The notes beneath the pieces were generated by a model. The model had not been told where the DNA came from. It was given only the letters and a program-made list of their open reading frames with translations, and did not search any database. Of a stretch of DNA of 64,000 bases, positions 25,720 to 33,894 are shown one piece after another. Source of the DNA: Pedobacter cryoconitis. GTDB lineage: Bacteria > Bacteroidota > Bacteroidia > Sphingobacteriales > Sphingobacteriaceae. Both the position numbers and the translations under genes were made by a program. The stretch covers positions 248,001-312,000 of the forward strand of contig NZ_CP014504.1 of assembly GCF_001590605.1 (NCBI RefSeq). The letters run 5' to 3'. Each line of letters begins with the position of its first letter. Positions within the stretch are counted from its first letter, which is position 1.

Positions 25720-27075
25720 ATGAATATTACACAGGAAAAAATTGACAACTTAAATGCAGTTGTAAAGATTAAAATTTCGCCTGAAGATTATACTGAAAAG
25801 GTCGATAAAACTATTAAAGAACAAGCGAAAAAATCTACCCTTCCGGGATTCCGTAAAGGAATGGTTCCTGCTGCACATATTAAGAAAATGTATGGTAGAA
25901 GTATCCTTGTGGAAACTATAAACGCTTTATTAAGCGAAAACCTGAATAAATTCCTGACAGAAAATAAAGTTGAAATCCTTGGTCAGCCGGTTCCGGTTGT
26001 TGATAATACCAAAGATTTTAAATGGGATGGTACTGACGATTTTGAATTTGACTACGAAATTGGTCTTGCTCCAGCAGTTGAAGTTAACATCACTGCGAAA
26101 GATAAATTTACACAATACAATGTAAAAGCAGATGACGAGACTCTAGCTTCCCGTATCAAAAACATCCGCCGCAGCTATGGCAAAATGACAAACCCGGAAG
26201 TTTCGGCAGACGATGATGTACTTTATGCCGAATTAGCACAACTTTCTCCTGATGGTTCAGTTTTTGAAGGTGGAATTACCAATACTGGTTCTATCCGTTT
26301 AGATCAGGTTAAAGACAAAGCAATTTTAAAATCTTTAATCGGACTTAAAAAAGATGCAGTACTTGAATTAGATCTTCAGAAAGCACTGGGAAACAACCAG
26401 GCGGTAATTGCCAAGTTGTTAAACATTGGAGAAGATGAAGCTAAGGATCTGCAATCTAAATTCCAGGTAACGGTTAAAAATATCAACCGCTTAGAGGAAT
26501 CTGATTTGAACCAGGAGTTCTTTGATAAAATATTTGGTGAAGGTATCGTTACTGACGAAGCTGGTTTTACTGCAAAAATCACAGAAGAAATTGAAGGTAT
26601 GTTCAAACAGGATGCGGACCGCAAACTGCAAAATGACATGTATACTCAGTTAACTGAAAACGTGAAAATGGATTTGCCTGATGAATTTTTAAGAAAGTGG
26701 TTAAAAGCTACCAACGAAAAATTATCCGATGCAGAACTGGAAGAAGGTTACAATGATTTCGCGAAAAACCTGAAATGGACTTTAATTGAAAATAAGATCA
26801 TTAAAGACAACAGTATCGAAATTAAATACGAAGATGTATTCCAAACAGCTAAACAACGTTTAGATGCGCAATTCAGGATGTACAGTCCAGCTCCAATGCC
26901 GGAAGATCAGTTGTCACAATACACAGCTACATTCCTGCAGGAAAAAGACAACGCAAACCGTATATTCGAAGAGGTAAAAGCAATTAAAGTTTTTGAATAC
27001 ATTCAGTCGGTTGCCACTTTAGACCAAAAAGATATAGCTTATAATAAATTTCAAGAGTTAGTTGAATCTGTATAA
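25720..27075 (+). CDS. tig: Trigger factor (ribosome-associated chaperone)
   Basis: The 451-residue chaperone binds the ribosome near the exit tunnel and shields nascent chains. The N-terminal domain contains the ribosome-binding signature as LPGFRKGMVPAAHIKKMYG. The central region, where FKBP-type PPIase sits in Proteobacteria, is diverged (YAELAQLSPDGSVFEGG). The C-terminal helical chaperone domain covers roughly 250-451. Length fits the family. It precedes clpP-clpX, the same order seen in many bacteria, though a terminator and a 307-nt gap separate them. Confidence 0.95.
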   Translation: MNITQEKIDNLNAVVKIKISPEDYTEKVDKTIKEQAKKSTLPGFRKGMVPAAHIKKMYGRSILVETINALLSENLNKFLTENKVEILGQPVPVVDNTKDFKWDGTDDFEFDYEIGLAPAVEVNITAKDKFTQYNVKADDETLASRIKNIRRSYGKMTNPEVSADDDVLYAELAQLSPDGSVFEGGITNTGSIRLDQVKDKAILKSLIGLKKDAVLELDLQKALGNNQAVIAKLLNIGEDEAKDLQSKFQVTVKNINRLEESDLNQEFFDKIFGEGIVTDEAGFTAKITEEIEGMFKQDADRKLQNDMYTQLTENVKMDLPDEFLRKWLKATNEKLSDAELEEGYNDFAKNLKWTLIENKIIKDNSIEIKYEDVFQTAKQRLDAQFRMYSPAPMPEDQLSQYTATFLQEKDNANRIFEEVKAIKVFEYIQSVATLDQKDIAYNKFQELVESV

Positions 27076-27105
27076 CAGGTTTCTCAAATTTCTTTAATCT
27101 TATCG

Positions 27106-27132
27106 TAAGGCGGCTTTAGTAAAGCCGCCTTA
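27106..27132 (+). terminator. Terminator after tig
   Basis: The perfect 12-bp stem TAAGGCGGCTTT/AAAGCCGCCTTA with a 3-nt loop AGT lies 30 nt after the stop. The T-run is short. Confidence 0.7.
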
Positions 27133-27323
27133 CTTATATAAAGTTATTTCTGACCTGTGTAAATTAGGTAGTTGAATTTAAAAAGGCACTTAATTTTACA
27201 ATAACCAAATAATTTGTCAACTTAGTTTGATTAATTTGGATTTGATAAAAGCAAAATCCCCGTAAAAAGGACGCACAGTCAAACCACAAAACAAAAATAG
27301 AAACCCGATAAACTTATATACAG
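27133..27323. other. clpP upstream region, no gene seen
   Basis: An AT-rich stretch with several TTTG-containing words (near 27220-27245), but no clean TAnnTTTG box that I can defend. It is presumably the promoter and leader region for clpP-clpX. Confidence 0.4.
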
Positions 27324-27371
27324 ATGAACCGAGCCCTTCGCGAGCTCCATCTGACAATTAAAAACAAGTAA
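27324..27371 (+). CDS. Possible 15-residue leader peptide upstream of clpP
   Basis: ATG-initiated frame encoding MNRALRELHLTIKNK, ending 11 nt before the clpP ATG. Its start context (ATATACAGATGAA) is repeated at the clpP start (27374-27386). A small GAGC/GCTC hairpin lies inside it. It may be an upstream ORF that tunes clpP translation, or chance. Confidence 0.3.
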   Translation: MNRALRELHLTIKNK

Positions 27372-27382
27372 AATATATACAG

Positions 27383-28072
27383 ATGAATATAGATAAAGAC
27401 GAATTTAGAAAATATGCAGTTAAACATCACCGTATAAACGGCTTAAATGTAGATCGTTATATTGGTCATACAAATAGTTCACCAAAAAGCATGACTCCAT
27501 ACATCATTGAAGAACGTCAGTTGAACGTTGCTCAGATGGATGTGTTCTCCCGCTTAATGATGGACAGAATTATCTTTTTAGGTGACGCTATCCATGATGG
27601 TAATGCAAATATCATTCAGGCGCAGTTACTGTTCTTACAGTCAACTGACAACAACAGAGATATTCAGATTTATATCAACTCACCAGGTGGGTCTGTTTAC
27701 GCTGGTCTGGGTATTTATGATACGATGCAGTACATCACTCCTGATGTAGCTACCATCTGTACAGGTATGGCGGCATCAATGGGTGCGGTTTTATTAGTCG
27801 CAGGTGCTAAAGGTAAACGTGCGGCATTGACACATTCACGTGTAATGATCCACCAGCCTTCAGGAGGTTCACAAGGTGTGGCTTCAGATATGGAGATCAA
27901 CTTAAGAGAGATGCTTAAATTGAAAAAAGAATTATATGATATCATTTCTGACCATTCAGGACAGAGTTACGAATGGGTAGAAAAAGCATCTGACCGTGAT
28001 TACTGGATGAAAGCAGATGAAGCTAAAAGCTTCGGAATGATTGATGAAGTATTAGGTTCGAATAAAAAATAG
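27383..28072 (+). CDS. clpP: ATP-dependent Clp protease proteolytic subunit
   Basis: The 229-residue serine protease forms the tetradecameric chamber that degrades proteins unfolded by ClpX. The catalytic Ser is in GMAASMGAVLL, the His in THSRVMIHQPSGG, and the Asp follows in the C-terminal third. YINSPGGSVYAGLGIYDTM is the substrate-binding strand region. About 35 extra N-terminal residues precede the conserved block, as is common in Bacteroidota. clpX follows after 3 nt, so the two are made together. Confidence 0.97.
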   Translation: MNIDKDEFRKYAVKHHRINGLNVDRYIGHTNSSPKSMTPYIIEERQLNVAQMDVFSRLMMDRIIFLGDAIHDGNANIIQAQLLFLQSTDNNRDIQIYINSPGGSVYAGLGIYDTMQYITPDVATICTGMAASMGAVLLVAGAKGKRAALTHSRVMIHQPSGGSQGVASDMEINLREMLKLKKELYDIISDHSGQSYEWVEKASDRDYWMKADEAKSFGMIDEVLGSNKK

Positions 28073-28075
28073 ATA

Positions 28076-29317
28076 ATGGCTAAACAAACTAAAGAATCCC
28101 GTTGCTCTTTTTGCGGTTCAAATAAGCAGGATACTTTAATGCTTATTGAAGGGCTTGATGCATACATTTGCGATAAATGCGTGACACAGGCTCATCAACT
28201 GGTGCTGCAGGAATTTGGCAATAAACAAGCTAAATCACTGGATGCTGCCGGCCCCCTCTTAAAGCCAATGGAGATTAAAGCACATATTGATCAATACGTT
28301 ATTGGGCAGGATGATGCTAAGAAAGTACTTTCTGTAGCCGTATATAACCACTATAAAAGGTTAGGACAGAAGATTGATGCAGTGGATGAAGTGGAGATTG
28401 AGAAATCTAACATCATGCTGGTTGGTGAAACTGGTACAGGTAAAACTTTGCTGGCGAAAACAATCGCTAAAATTCTTCACGTACCTTTCTGTATCTGTGA
28501 TGCTACGGTATTAACAGAAGCAGGTTATGTGGGTGAAGATGTAGAAAGTATTCTGACCCGCTTACTTCAGGCAGCAGATTATGATGTAGCTTCTGCTGAA
28601 CGCGGAATTGTTTATATCGATGAGGTAGATAAAGTTGCGCGTAAAAGCGATAACCCTTCTATTACCAGAGATGTATCGGGAGAAGGTGTACAACAGGCTT
28701 TATTAAAGATCCTGGAAGGTACCATCGTCAATGTTCCGCCTCAGGGTGGACGTAAACACCCTGATCAGAAAATGATTCCTGTGAACACGAATAATATCCT
28801 GTTTATCTGTGGTGGTGCATTTGATGGCATTGAACGTAAAATTGCCAACAGATTGCGTACCCAGGCAGTAGGTTATAAAGTTAAAAAGGATGACACTGAA
28901 CTTGACCTGGACAATCTGTACAAGTATATCACACCTGCTGATTTAAAATCTTTTGGTTTGATCCCTGAGCTGATTGGACGTGTTCCGGTATTAACTCACC
29001 TGAATCCGCTGGATAAACAAGCATTACGTAATATATTAACGGAACCTAAGAATTCTTTATTCCGTCAGTATGTGAAGTTGTTTGAATTTGAAGGGGTAAA
29101 TCTTGTATTTGAAGATGAAGTTTTAGACTTTATCGTAGATAAGGCCATGGAATATAAGTTAGGTGCAAGGGGATTAAGATCTATTTGTGAAGCTATTATG
29201 CTGGATGCGATGTTTGACATCCCGTCTGACCCAACTATTAAGGAACTGGTCATCTCGCTCGGATATGCGGTGGAGAAATTTGAAAAGGCAGACTTTAAGA
29301 AGTTAAAAGCTGCTTAA
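28076..29317 (+). CDS. clpX: ClpXP unfoldase subunit ClpX
   Basis: The 413-residue AAA+ unfoldase recognises tagged substrates and feeds them into ClpP. The N-terminal zinc-binding domain has the Cys pairs CSFCGS and CDKC. Walker A is GETGTGKT, Walker [10 protein letters not shown], sensor and arginine-finger region GRVPVLTHL, and pore-loop GYVGEDVES. The C-terminal lid ends in a Lys-rich tail. The full-length product is in its usual place behind clpP. Confidence 0.97.
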   Translation: MAKQTKESRCSFCGSNKQDTLMLIEGLDAYICDKCVTQAHQLVLQEFGNKQAKSLDAAGPLLKPMEIKAHIDQYVIGQDDAKKVLSVAVYNHYKRLGQKIDAVDEVEIEKSNIMLVGETGTGKTLLAKTIAKILHVPFCICDATVLTEAGYVGEDVESILTRLLQAADYDVASAERGIVYIDEVDKVARKSDNPSITRDVSGEGVQQALLKILEGTIVNVPPQGGRKHPDQKMIPVNTNNILFICGGAFDGIERKIANRLRTQAVGYKVKKDDTELDLDNLYKYITPADLKSFGLIPELIGRVPVLTHLNPLDKQALRNILTEPKNSLFRQYVKLFEFEGVNLVFEDEVLDFIVDKAMEYKLGARGLRSICEAIMLDAMFDIPSDPTIKELVISLGYAVEKFEKADFKKLKAA

Positions 29318-29325
29318 AGAATTTA

Positions 29326-29356
29326 AAATCCCCGTTTTAACGGGGATTTTTTTTTA
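29326..29356 (+). terminator. Terminator after clpX
   Basis: The AAATCCCCGTT/AACGGGGATTT stem is followed by nine Ts, close behind the clpX stop. Confidence 0.9.
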
Positions 29357-29450
29357 ACTTGTTATTTGACCACAATTAACCAGTATCAGGAGGTTTGTCC
29401 TGAAATTGTCCGCTCTGGCTGCTATGGTGCAGTCTATAATTATTAATGAT

Positions 29451-30314
29451 ATGAACGAAGAAAAAGAAGTAAAAAAAGACGAGGCTATTGTAAAAAAATC
29501 AAAAAAGAACAAAGAAGTAGATTCACCGGTAAAACCGGGTTTGAAATCTAAAGGAGATATCGTTAAAAACTGGTTACCAAGATATACCGGCCGTCCGCTG
29601 GAAGAATTCGGAGAATACATTTTACTGACCAATTTTAGTAAATACTTACAAATGTTCTCGGAATGGAATGATAATGCACCAATCATGGGATTGGATAAAC
29701 CAATGCAAAGTGTAACTGCAAATGGGATTACGATTATAAATTTTGGTATGGGAAGCCCGATGGCGGCAACGATGATGGATTTACTGACTGCAATTATGCC
29801 TAAAGCAGTATTGTTTTTAGGAAAGTGCGGTGGCTTAAAAAAGAAAAACCAATTAGGAGATCTTATCCTTCCGATTGCTGCAATCAGGGGAGAAGGTACT
29901 TCTAATGATTATCTTCCGGCAGAAGTGCCTGCATTGCCTTCATTTGCTTTACAAAAAGCGATCTCTACCACTATCCGTGATCACTCACGCGATTACTGGA
30001 CAGGAACATGTTATACCACTAACCGCAGGGTTTGGGAGCACGATAAGCATTTCAAGAAATATCTTAAAACTTTGAGAGCAATGGCAGTAGATATGGAAAC
30101 AGCAACAATTTTCACCACTGGTTTTGCCAATAAAATCCCTACTGGTGCTTTATTGTTGGTTTCTGATCAGCCAATGATTCCTGAAGGCGTGAAAACTACT
30201 GAAAGCGATAGTTCAGTAACTACAAATTATGTAGATACACACCTTAAAATTGGTATTGATTCTCTGAAACAATTAATCAACAATGGATTAACTGTTAAAC
30301 ACCTTAAATTCTAA
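29451..30314 (+). CDS. amn: AMP nucleosidase (PNP/UDP phosphorylase family)
   Basis: The frame extends to a TTG at 29406 and an ATG at 29424. I prefer the ATG at 29451 (MNEEKEVKKDE), giving 287 residues. A Lys-rich, probably disordered N-terminus (about 1-40) precedes the enzyme domain, which has NWLPRYTGRPLEEFGEYILL, the phosphorylase-type loop IINFGMGSPMA, GKCGGL and the MDMETAT-like VDMETATIF motif. AMP nucleosidase hydrolyses AMP to adenine and ribose-5-phosphate. Its stop codon overlaps that of the converging gene by 4 nt. Confidence 0.85.
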   Translation: MNEEKEVKKDEAIVKKSKKNKEVDSPVKPGLKSKGDIVKNWLPRYTGRPLEEFGEYILLTNFSKYLQMFSEWNDNAPIMGLDKPMQSVTANGITIINFGMGSPMAATMMDLLTAIMPKAVLFLGKCGGLKKKNQLGDLILPIAAIRGEGTSNDYLPAEVPALPSFALQKAISTTIRDHSRDYWTGTCYTTNRRVWEHDKHFKKYLKTLRAMAVDMETATIFTTGFANKIPTGALLLVSDQPMIPEGVKTTESDSSVTTNYVDTHLKIGIDSLKQLINNGLTVKHLKF

Positions 30315-30814
30315 ATAGAATCGGTATTTTTAGGATAATCAAATAACTGTAGACTTCCTGTATGATGGCTTACCATTGACCAGTCATCAAATGGGAAATC
30401 TATATATACCATACTTGCAGTGGGCAGATTATAGATATGTGCATCAGCAAGATAGTTTAGGAAATCTGTTAATCCGGGATTATGCCCGAAAAGTGCCACC
30501 CGGTCATATTTCGGATCCAGTTTATTCACTACCGCTAATAAAGCTGTGGTATTGGCTTCGTAAATAGATGGTTCTTTATGAATCTCTTCCTTTGGGATAT
30601 TCCAGGTTTCTGCAAAGTGTTTAGCGGTAGTCAAAGCTCTTTTAGCCGGGCTGCTCACTAATAATTCGGGAATAAGGTTTCTTTTACTCATTCGCTCTGC
30701 CATTTCGGGGGCATTTTTGTTACCCCGGTGATTTAATGGTCTGTCAAAGTCAGCAGTTCCGCTTGCCGCCCAGTCCGATTTGCCATGTCTTACTAATACC
30801 AGTTGTTTTGCCAT
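30311..30814 (-). CDS. SixA-type histidine phosphatase
   Basis: The 167-residue protein belongs to the histidine phosphatase superfamily. The RHG motif LVRHGKSDW is at the N-terminus, SSPAKRALTTAKHF supplies the second conserved Arg region, and the second catalytic His is in ALFGHNPGLTDF. The short length and lack of a cap insertion match SixA, which dephosphorylates phospho-His on Hpt domains; several Bacteroidota members are uncharacterised. It is the last gene of the heptose operon, 8 nt after the glycosyltransferase. Whether it has any role in heptose metabolism is unclear. Confidence 0.85.
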   Translation of the reverse strand: MAKQLVLVRHGKSDWAASGTADFDRPLNHRGNKNAPEMAERMSKRNLIPELLVSSPAKRALTTAKHFAETWNIPKEEIHKEPSIYEANTTALLAVVNKLDPKYDRVALFGHNPGLTDFLNYLADAHIYNLPTASMVYIDFPFDDWSMVSHHTGSLQLFDYPKNTDSI

Positions 30815-30822
30815 CCTTTTTC

Positions 30823-31803
30823 TTATTCGTTTGAGAAATTAACAATTATCTCACCCGGAAGTTTTTCCATACAGTCAAAATGTCCAAGCGGGCATTGCTC
30901 TAATCCAAATTTAGAGCAGGGTCTGCAGGCTAAATCAATACCTGCCAGCAATGAGTTTTTTATTTTATAAGGATATACGCCTAATAATTCGGGTGTAGTG
31001 CCTCCCCAGATTGAAGCTATTGGTTTGTCAAATGCTTCGGCAATATGGGTCAGACCGGTGTCAAAACCGATCACTTTATGCGCTTTGGATACAAGGAATA
31101 CGGACTGATCCAGGTTAGTCAGACCACAAGTAGAATAGATGTTATCGCCTACAGCTAGTTTAATCTCTTCTGCATTGTCTTTAACGTCATTTCCTCCTAA
31201 CAGCACAATAGGAAGATTAATCCCTTTACAGATCTCTATAATCTTATGGTTAGGTAATCTTTTGGTGAAATGCGTAGCGCCAATAACGAAAGCGACGAAT
31301 TTTTCCTGATGTGTAACAGGAAGCAGGTCCCGGATTTGATATTCTTTCGCTATGTAATAATCAATTGGTTTGTTGTCATTTTTTACGCCAAGAAACTTTA
31401 CAGTTTCCAGGTAGCGGTCTACTAAATGATCTTTAGAGAAAAGACTTGTCCATTTGAATTTCAGGGCTAGCCATTTTTTTACCGTATCTTTTTTATAGGT
31501 GGAAGAAGGGATCCGGGTTGATAACTTGATAATTGTTGTGCGCAGGTTATTGTGCAGGTCAATAATCAGATCAAATTTCTCCGCTTTAATATCCCTGATA
31601 GTCTCTGCCAGGGTCGGTTTTAAGAAGTGTAATTTTGTTAAATATGGATTTTGCTGATAGATATATTTAAACTGTTCCTTGGTCAGAAAGTGAACTTCAC
31701 AACCTGGTATTTGCAGTTTTAAACAGCGGATAACGGGTGTGGTATAAATAATATCACCCATAGAGCTGAATCTGATCACCAATATCTTTTTAGGTATGCT
31801 CAA
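30823..31803 (-). CDS. Glycosyltransferase family 9 (heptosyltransferase-like)
   Basis: The 326-residue GT-B enzyme starts with KILVIRFSSMGDIIYTTPVI, the family 9 signature. It ends with the donor-binding region IGFDTGLTHIAEAFDKP followed by SIWGGTTPE. Heptosyltransferases add L-glycero-D-manno-heptose from ADP-heptose to the LPS inner core on the cytoplasmic face of the inner membrane. Adjacent heptose synthesis genes support this. A CRPCSKFGLEQCPLGHFDCM segment near the C-terminus holds four Cys and is common in Bacteroidota members. The gene sits 11 nt behind the adenylyltransferase. Confidence 0.9.
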   Translation of the reverse strand: MSIPKKILVIRFSSMGDIIYTTPVIRCLKLQIPGCEVHFLTKEQFKYIYQQNPYLTKLHFLKPTLAETIRDIKAEKFDLIIDLHNNLRTTIIKLSTRIPSSTYKKDTVKKWLALKFKWTSLFSKDHLVDRYLETVKFLGVKNDNKPIDYYIAKEYQIRDLLPVTHQEKFVAFVIGATHFTKRLPNHKIIEICKGINLPIVLLGGNDVKDNAEEIKLAVGDNIYSTCGLTNLDQSVFLVSKAHKVIGFDTGLTHIAEAFDKPIASIWGGTTPELLGVYPYKIKNSLLAGIDLACRPCSKFGLEQCPLGHFDCMEKLPGEIIVNFSNE

Positions 31804-31814
31804 ATCAGGATATG

Positions 31815-32306
31815 TTAAGATTTTTTTATTTTATCGATGATTGCGCTAGAAGAGTATCCCGGTAAAAAGCTTAATACCTGTACATTACCGCCATTTTCAA
31901 TGACTTCTTTAGCGCCTGCAATTTCTTCTATTTTATAATCTCCTCCTTTAACCAGTACATCTGGCAAGACCTTTTTAATGAGTTCCAATGGGGTATCTTC
32001 ATTAAAAAAGACCACTGCATCTATGAAAGACATCGAGCCTAAGATGACCGATCTGGTGATTTCATTGTTAACTGGTCTTAAAGGCCCTTTTAGTCTTTGT
32101 ACAGAATCATCACTGTTCAAACCGATAATCAGAATGTCTCCTAAACTTGCAGCTTCAGTTAAGTAAGTAATATGCCCGGCGTGTAATAAATCAAAACAGC
32201 CGTTCGTAAATACAATTTTCTTGCCTTCTCCTTTCCAGTAATTTACCAGTGAATTGAGTTCAGTTAAAGAAACAATTTTTGGGCTTAAGGAATGATTGAT
32301 ACTCAT
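31815..32306 (-). CDS. rfaE2: D-glycero-beta-D-manno-heptose 1-phosphate adenylyltransferase
   Basis: The 163-residue nucleotidyltransferase matches the C-terminal domain of HldE and here stands alone, as in Bacteroidota. The cytidylyltransferase motif HxGH appears as GCFDLLHAGHITYL, and the second motif as ITRSVILGSM. It converts heptose-1-phosphate and ATP to ADP-heptose. It lies 10 nt after gmhA in the heptose operon. Confidence 0.94.
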   Translation of the reverse strand: MSINHSLSPKIVSLTELNSLVNYWKGEGKKIVFTNGCFDLLHAGHITYLTEAASLGDILIIGLNSDDSVQRLKGPLRPVNNEITRSVILGSMSFIDAVVFFNEDTPLELIKKVLPDVLVKGGDYKIEEIAGAKEVIENGGNVQVLSFLPGYSSSAIIDKIKKS

Positions 32307-32316
32307 GTTGACTAAT

Positions 32317-32871
32317 TTAATATAAGTTATCTACTGCTTTACAAAAGATATGACCGATCAGAATATGCATCTCTTGTATACGTGCTGTAACATCGTTGGG
32401 TATAATAATGTTTAAATCACATAAATTATTCATCTGGCCGCCATCTCTTCCCGATAAACCTATTATTTTACAGCCTAGTTCTCTGGCAGTGTGGAGTGCC
32501 TGGATAATATTTGGACTGTTACCACTGGTTGATATCGCTATAAAAAGATCACCAGGGCGGGCAAAAGCCTCAACTTGTCTGGCAAATACTCTTTCAAAGC
32601 CGTAATCATTACTGATTGCCGTTAGGGCAGAAGTATCTACGGTTAAAGCTATTGCCGGTAAGGCTTTACGGTCTTTAACATATCTTCCTGTTAATTCTGC
32701 AGCAATATGCTGGGCATCAGCAGCACTTCCGCCATTGCCTGCAATTAATACTTTTCCTCCGGCAAGAACAGTGTCTGTCAGTAATTTGCAGCCGCTTTCG
32801 ATTTCAGGGACCAGTTTGGCAATAACCTGGTCAATTGTATTTTTATGATGATTAAGTTCTTCTAATACCAT
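32317..32871 (-). CDS. gmhA: Sedoheptulose 7-phosphate isomerase
   Basis: The 184-residue SIS-fold enzyme has GNGGSAADAQHIAAELTG, then ALTAISNDYGFERVF and AISTSGNSPNI. It isomerises D-sedoheptulose-7-phosphate to D-glycero-D-manno-heptose-7-phosphate, the first step of ADP-heptose synthesis. Its ATG overlaps the stop of the upstream kinase gene by one base (TAATG), so translation is probably coupled. Confidence 0.95.
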   Translation of the reverse strand: MVLEELNHHKNTIDQVIAKLVPEIESGCKLLTDTVLAGGKVLIAGNGGSAADAQHIAAELTGRYVKDRKALPAIALTVDTSALTAISNDYGFERVFARQVEAFARPGDLFIAISTSGNSPNIIQALHTARELGCKIIGLSGRDGGQMNNLCDLNIIIPNDVTARIQEMHILIGHIFCKAVDNLY

Positions 32872-33854
32872 TAGTTTATTATTTTGATGGCGGCTAAAAT
32901 TTCATCAACCGTTGTAGTGGCGCTGCCAATGTGTTTAATGACAATGGAAGCTGCATAATTTGAAATATGGCAGGCTTCTTCTACCGTAAGACCTAAAGTT
33001 AAGCAGTAAGCCAGTGTCGCAATCACAGTATCTCCGGCACCGGTAACGTCGTAAACTTCAGTTGCCCTGACCGGTAAAATCTGATGGTTATCTGGTGTAA
33101 TAATAGCTATTCCTCCTTCAGAAAGCGTCACAATTAAATAGGCAGCATGGGTCGTGTCAAAAATGACTTCAGCTGCCTTAACCAATTCTTCAGCGCTGTG
33201 TATTTTCTCCGTTTTGGCTGCTTCGGCAAGTTCTTTACGGTTAGGCTTAATGATAAATGCGCCTTTATATTTAGTATAATCCAGTCCTTTAGGATCAACG
33301 ATGATCCGTTTTTGGTGTTGGTTACAGTATTCAATCAATGCAAGACACAAGGTTTTAGTTAATAAACCTTTGTTGTAATCAGAAAGGATAATAATATCAC
33401 TTGCTTCAATATGAGTATAAACAGCCTGCAGGAAGCTTTTTTCCAGCTGACCCGAAATATCATGCGTTTCTTCGTGGTCTATTCTTACGATTTGATGCGT
33501 AGAGGCAATTACCCTGGTTTTTACTGTTGTCGGACGTGACTGATCAGTTAAGATCAGTTGTGTATCGATGTTTTTAGTTTGCAGAATTGCTTTGATTTCT
33601 TCTCCGAAACTATCATCGCCAATAATACCGGCAAGAGATACTTGTGCACCCAGATCGATCAGATTACTGGCCACATTGGCTGCACCACCAATTATTTTAT
33701 TTTCTTTTTTGACATTGACAATGGGTACAGGGGCTTCTGGTGATAGCCTGGACGCACTGCCAATAATATAATGGTCGAGCATCAGGTCGCCTATGACAAG
33801 GATCTTAGGCTTTTGACTTTGATGGTGTGCATTATATAGTTTTTCTGCAAGCAT
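32871..33854 (-). CDS. rfaE1: D-glycero-beta-D-manno-heptose-7-phosphate kinase
   Basis: The 327-residue PfkB/ribokinase-family kinase has GGAANVASNLIDLGAQV near the N-terminus and the C-terminal anion-hole/catalytic motif DVTGAGDTVIATLA. It phosphorylates heptose-7-phosphate at C1. In E. coli this domain is fused to the adenylyltransferase as HldE; here the two are separate genes. It is the first gene of the operon and has a -7 promoter element just upstream. Confidence 0.95.
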   Translation of the reverse strand: MLAEKLYNAHHQSQKPKILVIGDLMLDHYIIGSASRLSPEAPVPIVNVKKENKIIGGAANVASNLIDLGAQVSLAGIIGDDSFGEEIKAILQTKNIDTQLILTDQSRPTTVKTRVIASTHQIVRIDHEETHDISGQLEKSFLQAVYTHIEASDIIILSDYNKGLLTKTLCLALIEYCNQHQKRIIVDPKGLDYTKYKGAFIIKPNRKELAEAAKTEKIHSAEELVKAAEVIFDTTHAAYLIVTLSEGGIAIITPDNHQILPVRATEVYDVTGAGDTVIATLAYCLTLGLTVEEACHISNYAASIVIKHIGSATTTVDEILAAIKIIN

Positions 33855-33871
33855 GCTTATATATTAATGTT

Positions 33872-33879
33872 CAAAGATA
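33872..33879 (-). promoter_or_regulatory. -7 promoter element of the heptose operon
   Basis: On the minus strand this reads TATCTTTG, a perfect TAnnTTTG. The predicted start is about 15 nt before the rfaE1 ATG. No clear -33 box is present. Confidence 0.5.
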
Positions 33880-33894
33880 GGTATAATGGTCTAC

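Noticed and set aside
30311..30814. The SixA-type protein as the missing GmhB phosphatase
   Set aside because: GmhB is a HAD phosphatase; this is a histidine phosphatase. The idea remains possible only as a non-homologous replacement and is not claimed as its function.
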